Positions 5,559 to 10,311 of a stretch of 12,326 bases of DNA are shown here, one piece after another. The position numbers and the translations under genes are program-made. The notes under the pieces were generated by a model. That model made no database searches and was not told the DNA's origin. It saw nothing but the letters and a program-made list of their open reading frames with translations. Positions within the stretch are counted from its first letter, which is position 1. Each line of letters starts with the position of its first letter. The DNA comes from Subdoligranulum variabile (GTDB lineage: Bacteria > Bacillota > Clostridia > Oscillospirales > Ruminococcaceae): contig SFKI01000037.1 of the NCBI GenBank assembly GCA_004554775.1, positions 1 to 12,326 of the forward strand, written 5' to 3'.

Positions 5559-5864
5559 ATGCTATCGCTAAAATGGGTGGAGTACGAGATCGATAAGGCC
5601 GTGCGCGAAGGCGATAACCCGCAGAACGTGCGCGATCTGGCGGCGCTGCTTATCGTCCGCGATTTCCTCGCCGCCTCCGATTCCGCCCCGTCCTCCCCGC
5701 AGCCCGTGTCCGCGCAGGCCATGCCCGCCCATCCGGCCGAAAATTCGTCGCTTTCGTCGATAGATGACATCGAGGCCGCATTAAAAAAATGTATGGCACG
5801 CAGCCCCGAAGAAGCCCAACGCCTGCGCGATACGCAAACCATGATCGATATCATGAAGGGGTGA
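5559..5864 (+). CDS. Conserved small protein at the end of the cargo block
   Basis: This 101-residue protein starts MLSLKWVEYEIDKAVREGDN and has a second helix (VRDLAALLIVRDFLA), a Pro/Ser/Ala-rich linker (about residues 40-66) and a C-terminal helical stretch (SIDDIEAALKKCMARSPEEAQRLRDTQTMIDIM). GGGAGGCGG precedes the ATG. The stop at 5862-5864 is just before the left 21-bp att repeat, so this is the last gene before the attachment region. The two-helix plus linker layout suggests a protein-interaction adaptor, but I know no function. Confidence 0.7.
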   Translation: MLSLKWVEYEIDKAVREGDNPQNVRDLAALLIVRDFLAASDSAPSSPQPVSAQAMPAHPAENSSLSSIDDIEAALKKCMARSPEEAQRLRDTQTMIDIMKG

Positions 5865-5870
5865 ATGTCG

Positions 5871-5891
5871 TACTACGACATTTTTACGACA
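5871..5891. repeat. 21-bp direct repeat, left copy (integrase arm-site candidate)
   Basis: It is identical over 21 bp to 6166-6186 and in the same orientation. Each copy contains TACGACA twice, 11 bp apart (5874, 5885). Here a third inverted copy, TGTCGTA at 5866-5872, makes a 15-bp palindrome with the first. Paired repeats around a tRNA-derived core fit arm-type sites of a tyrosine integrase. Confidence 0.7.
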
Positions 5892-5989
5892 CTTCAAACG
5901 ATGCGAAACCGTGCGAAACCCGCTAAAACTCAACTTCTCCCACGAGAAGCATTCCCGCTCAAAAACCGAAAAACCCTTGTAAATCAACG

Positions 5990-6011
5990 AAAAAACCGCC
6001 TTTCGGCGGTT
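5990..6011 (-). terminator. Bidirectional terminator behind the tRNA-Arg 3' end and integrase
   Basis: AACCGCC/GGCGGTT with a TTTC loop (5994-6011). On the minus strand the stem is followed by a T run (the A run before 5996), 9 nt after the CCA end of the tRNA half. It can terminate integrase transcripts, and host tRNA transcripts once the phage is integrated. Confidence 0.8.
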
Positions 6012-6019
6012 CTTTCGTT

Positions 6020-6064
6020 TGGTACGCCCGGTGCGATTCGAACGCATGGCCTTCAGAGTCGGAG
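6020..6064 (-). other. attP core: 3' half of tRNA-Arg(CCG)
   Basis: Read on the minus strand this is a tRNA 3' half: anticodon loop CTCCGAC (6058-6064, anticodon CCG at 6060-6062), 3' anticodon stem TCTGA, five-base variable loop, T stem-loop with TTCGAAT, 7-base acceptor strand CGGGCGT, discriminator A and CCA (6020-6022). The expected 5' anticodon stem TCAGA is absent; the sequence there is TCTGC, so identity to a tRNA ends at the anticodon loop and no 5' half follows. Tyrosine integrases often recombine in the anticodon loop and carry a tRNA 3' end to restore the gene. The integrase ends 115 nt away. This is therefore the likely attP core, or a junction of tandem prophages, and not a functional tRNA gene here. 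Confidence 0.8.
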
Positions 6065-6076
6065 GCAGAACATCGG

Positions 6077-6162
6077 TTTGCATAAAATAAAGATACTGGC
6101 CGTAAAATGACTGTTTTATTTGCATAAATGCTTGATTTTTGTATAGTTAAACTACGCATAAA
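6077..6162. repeat. GCATAAA repeats beside the att core
   Basis: TTTGCATAAA occurs at 6077-6086 and 6119-6128, and the shorter GCATAAA again at 6156-6162. The segment is AT-rich, unlike most of the window. These may be excisionase or host-factor sites in an att arm; the role is inferred. Confidence 0.5.
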
Positions 6163-6165
6163 ATT

Positions 6166-6186
6166 TACTACGACATTTTTACGACA
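6166..6186. repeat. 21-bp direct repeat, right copy (integrase arm-site candidate)
   Basis: Identical to 5871-5891 and 295 bp from it, with TACGACA at 6169 and 6180. It overlaps the last codons and stop of the integrase gene. Confidence 0.7.
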
Positions 6187-7297
6187 GCTTTGAAAAATCA
6201 GGCAAATAGCCGTCCAAAAATCCAACCAGATTTGCCCTTTCTATATTCTCGCGCTCATGTGATAAATGGGTGTATAGATCGAGCGTAACTTTGAGGTCTG
6301 AGTGTCCTAAATAATACTGCGCAGCCTTTACGTCAACATGCGCATCATATAGCATGGTGGCAAAGGTATGCCGGAGATCGTGCATTCGGCATTTGAAGAT
6401 GATCCTGTCCGGCTCTCCTGTATGGCTATCGCGCGCGGGGGTAATGCGCTCACCGTTTAGCTGCCGTGTGAGAATGTTACAAAACGTATCCCAATTTCTT
6501 TTGGCCGCGCTTTCTGTGATAGCTTCATCTTTTGTTGTTCGGCAAACAAACCCGATGCGCTGTTCGGGCGGCGTCGCGGATAGCATGGCATAGAGCGGCG
6601 CGCAGATCGGCAGGCGGCGCATGCCCGCCATGGTCTTTGTGCGGTCGTTGATGATGGGCTTGTTCTTCCGTATGTTCGCGGCCTGGTGGATCAGGATAGT
6701 ACGCCCAGCCATATCAACGTCCGCCCAATCGAGTGCTATCATTTCGCCGCGCCGGAGCCCGCACAACAACATCAACATAGCCCAGCGCCCGGCAGGGTAC
6801 AAATGCCAGTTTTCCATGATGGCGTTGATTTCCCATTTTTCGAGTGCTCGGTGTGTTCCGCGCGTGCCCTGCGGCAGGATCAGGTTTTCGGCTGGATCAA
6901 ATACGATCAGGCGGTTTGTGCGGGCGCGCAGAAATATGCGCTTGATGATCTGGGCGTATTTGCTGATGTGCGATGTGCTCATGCCTGCGATGCTGTTTAG
7001 CTCCCTTTGCAGATCTATTTCGGCGATGGATTTCAACGGGCGCGTACCAAGGCTGCGGCGCAGGCGGTTGATCAGATAATCCATATCCTTCGGCTTGTAA
7101 ACGTCACAAAAGCGATCTATCCATTGCGATAACGTAATATTCTCGATGTTTATTCCGTTTAAGGCTTGCTGTTTATATTCATCTCGCTTTCTTTTTGCTT
7201 CGGAAAGTGTTTTCCCATAAAAATGTAAACGATTAAGTGTTCCGTTATCATTTACACCAATCGTCAGTGTAACCTCCCGCAGCCCATCTTTCCGCAT
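6179..7297 (-). CDS. int: Tyrosine site-specific integrase
   Basis: This 372-residue phage integrase performs integration and excision at the att core next to it. Residues 1-45 hold an AP2-like arm-binding region (RKDGLREVTLTIGVNDNG ... FYGKTLSEAKRKRDEY). Residues 53-145 form the SAM-like core-binding domain. The catalytic domain shows all expected residues: Arg182 (CGLRRGE), Lys221 (DRTKTMAG hairpin), His306-x-x-Arg309 (MHDLRHTFA), His332 (YYLGHSD) and nucleophile Tyr342 (LDLYTHL). The ATG at 7297 was chosen because it does not overlap the upstream gene; GGGGGAA lies 11 nt before it, longer than usual. An open frame continues upstream, where the segment NGTWGNLSN resembles the start of related integrases, so a longer form from a rare start is possible. 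It follows the membrane HTH gene by 43 nt, probably in one transcript. Confidence 0.93.
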   Translation of the reverse strand: MRKDGLREVTLTIGVNDNGTLNRLHFYGKTLSEAKRKRDEYKQQALNGINIENITLSQWIDRFCDVYKPKDMDYLINRLRRSLGTRPLKSIAEIDLQRELNSIAGMSTSHISKYAQIIKRIFLRARTNRLIVFDPAENLILPQGTRGTHRALEKWEINAIMENWHLYPAGRWAMLMLLCGLRRGEMIALDWADVDMAGRTILIHQAANIRKNKPIINDRTKTMAGMRRLPICAPLYAMLSATPPEQRIGFVCRTTKDEAITESAAKRNWDTFCNILTRQLNGERITPARDSHTGEPDRIIFKCRMHDLRHTFATMLYDAHVDVKAAQYYLGHSDLKVTLDLYTHLSHERENIERANLVGFLDGYLPDFSKLS

Positions 7298-7340
7298 GTT
7301 CGACAAATTCCCCCATGTCCCGTTTGTGATGCGTGTATTT

Positions 7341-7877
7341 TTAGCGTATCTTGTGTGATATAATCCCCAATATATGCTTATACCAGGTGCCACCGCTTGG
7401 GCTGATGCCTGACCTGACACGGTTGATAAAGCCATATTGGGGATACATCAAATCCCAGGCCAATAGCACGCCGAAGAAAAACAAAAATACGCCGATAATC
7501 GCATGGCAGATGGTGTTGTGCCGTCGGCATTTCCTGTTCGCTGCCTGCAGGATTTCGACCTGTTTTTTTAGATAAGTGATGCTGCGTTCGCCTTTGTTGA
7601 TCACTTCTTGCGATTCGATGCTGTTTACGTACTTTTCCTGTATTTCTACCTGCGGCGCGATGCCGCACAGCTCGTCCAGGGAGCCCTCCGCCGCGATTAC
7701 GATTGCAGCGACCGTCCGAAACTGCGGTGATTCCACCTGCGCCTTTAGCAGCCGGGATATTGTTTGCTTTGGCACGCCCGATGCCGTTTCCCATTGTGCC
7801 ACAGTCCATTGCTTTTTATCCTTCAGGCCTTGTAAGTATGCTGTTATTTGCGCTTTTTCCCCGATCAATTCACACAT
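7341..7877 (-). CDS. Membrane-tethered HTH regulator
   Basis: This 178-residue protein has an XRE-type helix-turn-helix at about residues 8-60 (YLQGLKDKKQWTVAQWE, SGVPKQTISRLLKAQ) and an AAEGSLDELCGI motif at 62-73. A coiled-coil-like region covers about 88-118, and a membrane helix covers 123-143 (ICHAIIGVFLFFFGVLLAW). A short, possibly extracytoplasmic tail follows. The ATG at 7877 has AAAGGA 8 nt upstream; the longer frame to 7913 starts inside an inverted repeat. I recall similar HTH-plus-membrane proteins in Clostridia prophages and chromosomes, with roles not established. Anchoring an HTH domain to the membrane suggests regulation by a membrane or periplasmic signal. It is upstream of integrase on the same strand and may control integrase expression. 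Confidence 0.8.
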   Translation of the reverse strand: MCELIGEKAQITAYLQGLKDKKQWTVAQWETASGVPKQTISRLLKAQVESPQFRTVAAIVIAAEGSLDELCGIAPQVEIQEKYVNSIESQEVINKGERSITYLKKQVEILQAANRKCRRHNTICHAIIGVFLFFFGVLLAWDLMYPQYGFINRVRSGISPSGGTWYKHILGIISHKIR

Positions 7878-7895
7878 GCTGTTAATCCTTTCATC

Positions 7896-7965
7896 CGTGA
7901 CGCGCGTTGTCACGCCGGTGGGACACGTTTTCCCCGGCTGGGCATTGCGTGACGCGGCGTTGTGT
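7896..7965. repeat. Repeated operator-like sequence upstream of the membrane HTH gene
   Basis: CGTGAC-GCGCGTT-GTCACG (7896-7914) is a 6-bp inverted repeat. A related copy, CGTGACGCG-G-CGTTGTGTG, begins at 7948, 52 bp away. Both lie between the minus-strand HTH gene and the + strand 51-codon gene, so a regulator of either could bind here. Confidence 0.6.
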
Positions 7966-8003
7966 GGTTAGCTTAGGACATCAAATACAGGAGGTAATCA
8001 GCC

Positions 8004-8159
8004 ATGCCCCGCCGTAACCACACCGCGCACCGCCGCCGTAAGCATACTACCTTTTATATCCCCCCTATCGAGATCGATCTGTCCGTATGCTTCCCGGACG
8101 ACCAGGATCGTTCTAACGCATCATCTAACGCATTACCTAACGCACACCGCGTGCGTTAA
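8004..8159 (+). CDS. Small basic protein (51 residues), unrecognised
   Basis: A near-perfect AGGAGGTAA (7989-7997) lies 6 nt before the ATG, which is strong support for translation. The product begins MPRRNHTAHRRRKHTTFYIP (Arg/His-rich), continues with an acidic middle, and ends with SNASSNALPNAHRVR, encoded by the period-12 repeat described separately. No domain is recognisable. It is divergent from the membrane HTH gene and faces the convergent exported-protein gene, from which it is separated by a structured, AT-rich gap. The stop codon is part of the palindrome that closes the repeat. It may be a genuine small regulator of the lysogeny region, or an incidental frame across a DNA site. Confidence 0.55.
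   Translation: MPRRNHTAHRRRKHTTFYIPPIEIDLSVCFPDDQDRSNASSNALPNAHRVR
8113..8158. repeat. Three CTAACGCA repeats of period 12 ending in a palindrome
   Basis: CTAACGCA is at 8113-8120, 8125-8132 and 8137-8144. The last copy forms a perfect 8-bp inverted repeat with GTGCGTTA at 8151-8158 across ACCGC. There is no T run. Iteron-like spacing suggests a cluster of protein-binding sites, here embedded in the 3' end of the small gene. Confidence 0.65.
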
Positions 8160-8205
8160 ATATCGTATTCCTCATTTACATATATGCGGCATATTCCGTA
8201 AATAG

Positions 8206-8261
8206 AACAATATTATTTGCGGAAATGGCGAAAAACCGCCGATTTGCGGAAAAATATTGTT
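8206..8261. repeat. Nested repeats in the 8160-8334 intergenic region
   Basis: AACAATATT (8206-8214) is the reverse complement of AATATTGTT (8253-8261). Between them ATTTGCGGAAA occurs twice (8215-8225 and 8242-8252), and a GGCG/CGCC hairpin (8227-8240) lies in the centre. The region is AT-rich and noncoding. No gene or promoter is certain in 8160-8334; this is the notable structure in it. Confidence 0.5.
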
Positions 8262-8309
8262 GGATTCCGGGAATATTTTTCACGGCGAGAACGAATGTTC
8301 CCACCATAA

Positions 8310-8324
8310 GGCCGTATAACGGCC
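8310..8324. other. Short hairpin at the end of the exported-protein gene
   Basis: GGCCGT-ATA-ACGGCC is a perfect 6-bp stem just downstream of the minus-strand stop codon. It has no T run, so it may be a transcript-end stabiliser or a weak terminator. Confidence 0.4.
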
Positions 8325-8334
8325 CCGTTCGCTG

Positions 8335-8901
8335 TCATTGTCTTGACATGGAATAAATGAGATAATCGGGATAATCTGCGTGCTCAATGTCCAGCGTCCA
8401 GCCATTGCCGTTTGGCATAGGCGTGAGCTTATAAATGATATCGCCATCCTGGCGCGTAATCTCTTCTTTGGTATTCATGTTCTTTTCCACCCATTCCGCC
8501 GCGCTGTTATCCTTTTTGCCCTCGTATGGCATGGTCGCGGCGAAATACAAAAATCCGTTATTCTTCCCGCGCATTGAAAACGTAGCGTAGCTGATTTCGT
8601 ACTTTTTGTTGGTTACCAAGTAAACATAACAATCCGTGCCGCCATCGATAAAGGAAAAGCTCCAATGATAGCCGTCGCTGTCGGATTCGCGCCCCGGAAC
8701 ATTTTTGCCCATGTTTTTGAGCGATACTGTGATATCATAGGCCGACGAGCCTTTGATGCCGGGACGCTCGGTAAATGTTTTGATATCCGCCTTGTAGTCT
8801 GGATCCTGATAATCCTTCCACCATTCTTCCGCGCAGGCGCTGCCCGTCAGCAGGCACACCAGCGCTGCCACAACTGCGATCAATCGTACAATGCGTTTCA
8901 T
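8335..8901 (-). CDS. Exported protein of unknown function (lysogenic-conversion candidate)
   Basis: This 188-residue protein has a classical signal peptide: MKR, a hydrophobic core (IVRLIAVVAALVCLLTG) and a signal peptidase I-like SACA-EE site. The position before the Cys does not fit a lipobox well. The mature part (WWKDYQDPDYKADIKTFTERPGIKGSSAYDITVSL) carries many aromatic residues, later a FYFAATMPYEG-like strand region and a final LDIEHADYPDYLIYSMSR. It looks like a small mixed alpha/beta secreted domain. GGAAAG precedes the ATG. It lies in the lysogeny module, where genes expressed by the prophage often change host surface or phage resistance. I recognise no family. Composition is slightly AT-richer than the surrounding structural genes, which is common for added single genes. 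Confidence 0.72.
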   Translation of the reverse strand: MKRIVRLIAVVAALVCLLTGSACAEEWWKDYQDPDYKADIKTFTERPGIKGSSAYDITVSLKNMGKNVPGRESDSDGYHWSFSFIDGGTDCYVYLVTNKKYEISYATFSMRGKNNGFLYFAATMPYEGKKDNSAAEWVEKNMNTKEEITRQDGDIIYKLTPMPNGNGWTLDIEHADYPDYLIYSMSRQ

Positions 8902-8965
8902 TTTCTTTCCATCCTTTCAATTTATGAAATTATTTGAACGATCAATATATTTTAGGAGGCGCACC

Positions 8966-9127
8966 ATGAGTACTACCCCCAAGATGATAGCCTACGTAAC
9001 GCAGAAGAACGGCAAAACGACCGTGACTATTCGATACCCCGCCGGGATAATTCCTGACGTACGATCTCTCGCACGGCTGCGTCAAAGCCTGCGTCAAATG
9101 CTGCCTCGTCCCCGGTCGAGAAGCTGA
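8966..9127 (+). CDS. Small protein (53 residues) convergent with the repressor
   Basis: An AGGAGG at 8954-8959 lies 6 nt before the ATG and a strong + strand terminator begins 15 nt after the stop, so the unit has the marks of a real small gene. The product begins MSTTPKMIAYVTQKNGKTTVTIRYP and ends in an Arg-rich tail (QSLRQMLPRPRSRS). The last 101 nt overlap the 3' end of the repressor gene on the other strand. The upstream AT-rich segment between the exported-protein start and 8966 could hold divergent promoters, but I see no good consensus. I do not recognise the protein. The C-terminal part may be constrained by the repressor rather than by its own function. Confidence 0.5.
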   Translation: MSTTPKMIAYVTQKNGKTTVTIRYPAGIIPDVRSLARLRQSLRQMLPRPRSRS

Positions 9128-9377
9128 ACGATACCTCCGACTCGCCCTCTGCCATCGCAGGGGGCGCTTCTTTTTTTATTGCAGAATCTACATCACGCCC
9201 CAATAGATAATCTATCGTAACACCGTAGAGGTTTGCAAGCGCAATTAAATTATCAGCTGTTGGAAGGGTTTTTCCGCTTTCCCAATTGCTTACAGATGGC
9301 GCTTTTACCCCGAGTGTCAAGGCCACATATTGCTGCGTCATTCCGGCGGCAATACGGCATTCCTTTAAACGAACCAT
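9027..9377 (-). CDS. XRE-family phage repressor (CI-like)
   Basis: This 116-residue protein has an XRE helix-turn-helix at residues 3-58: RLKECRIAAGMTQQYVA, LGVKAPSVSNWESGKTLPT, DNLIALANLYGVTIDYLLGR. The C-terminal half (SAIKKEAPPAMAEGE ... DAGFDAAVREIVRQEL) is acidic and helical, with no LexA-type peptidase residues, so it would not be an autocleaving repressor. GGAGGAG lies 6-7 nt before the ATG at 9377; an upstream TTG in the same frame is less likely. It is transcribed from the minus promoter at 9398-9426, divergent from the Cro-like gene, and the shared region holds four similar operator-like sites. This is the classic layout of the lysogeny repressor. Its 3' end contains a terminator on the opposite strand. 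Confidence 0.88.
   Translation of the reverse strand: MVRLKECRIAAGMTQQYVALTLGVKAPSVSNWESGKTLPTADNLIALANLYGVTIDYLLGRDVDSAIKKEAPPAMAEGESEVSFSFSTGDEAAFDAGFDAAVREIVRQELSRRGIE
9143..9177 (+). terminator. + strand terminator inside the repressor coding region
   Basis: CGCCCTCTGC pairs with GCAGGGGGCG through a 10-bp stem (one G-T pair) with a CATC loop at 9143-9166, followed by CTTC and seven T. It is oriented to end transcripts coming from the small gene at 8966, and would limit transcription into the repressor gene from the opposite side. Confidence 0.85.
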
Positions 9378-9397
9378 AAACAACTCCTCCGCCTACA

Positions 9398-9426
9398 ATT
9401 ATATATTAGTTAAAAAGTAAATTCAA
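9398..9426 (-). promoter_or_regulatory. Repressor promoter (PRM-like)
   Basis: On the minus strand: TTGAAT (9426-9421), a 17-bp spacer and TATAAT (9403-9398). It lies about 21 nt before the repressor start codon. One operator-like site (9407-9419) sits inside the spacer. Confidence 0.82.
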
Positions 9427-9491
9427 CCGAAAATAATTAGTTTGAAACTATTGACATTAGCTATAAACTATGTTATAATAGTTTCAAGCTA
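9407..9491. promoter_or_regulatory. Four 13-bp operator-like sites between the divergent promoters
   Basis: Sites related to TAGTTTNAAACTA: 9407-9419 TAGTTAAAAAGTA, 9438-9450 TAGTTTGAAACTA (perfect palindrome), 9458-9470 TAGCTATAAACTA and 9479-9491 TAGTTTCAAGCTA. Centre spacings are 31, 20 and 21 bp, close to whole helical turns, so bound proteins could sit on one face. Placement over both promoter spacers and the + strand -10 end fits repressor and Cro-like binding. Confidence 0.78.
9451..9479 (+). promoter_or_regulatory. Early promoter (PR-like)
   Basis: TTGACA (9451-9456), 17-bp spacer and TATAAT (9474-9479), with TG at 9471-9472 as extended -10. It drives the Cro-like gene and the early operon. 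It is a perfect consensus promoter, so tight repression in the lysogen would be needed. Confidence 0.9.
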
Positions 9492-9511
9492 AGAGATTAG
9501 GAGGTGACTAT

Positions 9512-9712
9512 GTGCGACAGTGGCTAATCGATGCTCGTAAATCATGCGGGCTGACGCAAAAGCAAATCGGAGAGCGAATCGGTGTTCGAGCCCCTACGTT
9601 TTGGGCATATGAGCACGAGAAGATCACGCCCACGGTTGCAACGGCAAAGAAAATTGCCTCCGTCCTTGATATCGATTGGATGCGATTCTATGACGAATCT
9701 CAATCCGCTTAA
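9512..9712 (+). CDS. Cro-like XRE protein
   Basis: This 66-residue protein is a single helix-turn-helix domain: WLIDARKSCGLTQKQIG, IGVRAPTFWAYEHEKITPT, VATAKKIASVLDIDWMRFY. The GTG at 9512 is the start, placed 7 nt after AGGAGG (9499-9504); the overlapping ATG at 9510 would give only five codons. It is the first gene of the early operon, directly behind the PR-like promoter and divergent from the repressor. Size and position fit a Cro-type antagonist that binds the same operators and favours the lytic route. Confidence 0.82.
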   Translation: MRQWLIDARKSCGLTQKQIGERIGVRAPTFWAYEHEKITPTVATAKKIASVLDIDWMRFYDESQSA

Positions 9713-9739
9713 ATTATCGCATATTAAGAGGAAAAAAAC

Positions 9740-10177
9740 ATGGCAGAGTGTACCATTGCCGACCTGCAGAACGCCCGGAAAGCGGCAAAAATGCCGCGCT
9801 GGCAGGCGGCGCAAAGAATGGGCGTATCGGAGGAAACCGTCAGGCGCTGGGAGACCGGCGAGACGCGGCCGGAGCCGGACGACGTGTGGGCGATGGAGCG
9901 CGAGTACAAGGCCGAGGGGCTGTGGCACCGCTGGATGCGGTCAACCTACGACAGCTACCGCGATAACTGGCCGGAGATCGTAAACCGGGAGCTGCCGCTG
10001 GCCATCGTCAATGCCCGGCACCAGATGGCCGATGTGATGGCGCTGCAGGACGAGATGGAGCGGGACGCGATGGACGGGCGAATCGACAGCCGGACACTGC
10101 GAACGCACTATATGAAGGAGGCGCGGGAAGCCCAGGCCGCATTGGCCGAAGCCCTGCGAAGGATGGAAGAAGCATGA
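9740..10177 (+). CDS. HTH protein with helical C-terminal domain
   Basis: This 145-residue protein has an XRE-like helix-turn-helix at about residues 5-58 (LQNARKAAKMPRWQAAQ, MGVSEETVRRWETGETRPEP) and a helical C-terminal part with WHRWMRSTYDSYRDNWPEIV and a final Glu/Ala/Arg-rich helix (KEAREAQAALAEALRRMEEA). AGAGGA is upstream. It follows the Cro-like gene by 27 nt and its stop overlaps the next start in ATGA. The C-terminal WxRWxRSTxDS pattern resembles small early-phage proteins I have seen unnamed. It may act as a second early regulator. Confidence 0.75.
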   Translation: MAECTIADLQNARKAAKMPRWQAAQRMGVSEETVRRWETGETRPEPDDVWAMEREYKAEGLWHRWMRSTYDSYRDNWPEIVNRELPLAIVNARHQMADVMALQDEMERDAMDGRIDSRTLRTHYMKEAREAQAALAEALRRMEEA

Positions 10178-10311
10178 ACGAGGACGCTTACTACGACCGC
10201 CTGCTGCGGGAGTATGACCGGGATGTATGGGCGGACCTGGAGCGCGAGGCCGAGGAGCGGCTGGCCGCCGGGGACATCGCCTGCGACCGATGGAGGGACG
10301 ACGGATGCTGA
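10174..10311 (+). CDS. Tiny acidic protein, 45 residues
   Basis: It starts in an ATGA overlap with the preceding stop and ends seven bases into the next gene, so it is held in a translationally coupled chain. The product is MNEDAYYDRLLREYDRDVWA followed by an Arg/Glu helix and a CDRWRDDGC tail. Composition is strongly charged and helical. No family is recognised. The compact overlaps on both sides are the best evidence that it is real. Confidence 0.6.
   Translation: MNEDAYYDRLLREYDRDVWADLEREAEERLAAGDIACDRWRDDGC

Noticed and set aside
6020..6064. Functional tRNA gene
   Set aside because: Only the 3' half is present. The 5' anticodon stem does not pair and no D arm or 5' acceptor is found on the upstream side.
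5865..6110. 81-codon + frame starting at the left att repeat
   Set aside because: The GAIRTHGLQSRR segment is a known false pattern from translation across the reverse of a tRNA 3' half; no ribosome-binding site is present.
7359..7364. TATAAT on the + strand inside the membrane HTH gene
   Set aside because: There is no matching -35 box 16-18 bp upstream and no + strand gene downstream.
8113..8158. CRISPR-like array
   Set aside because: Repeats are 8 bp with a 12-bp period, far shorter than CRISPR repeats and spacers, and there are no cas genes.
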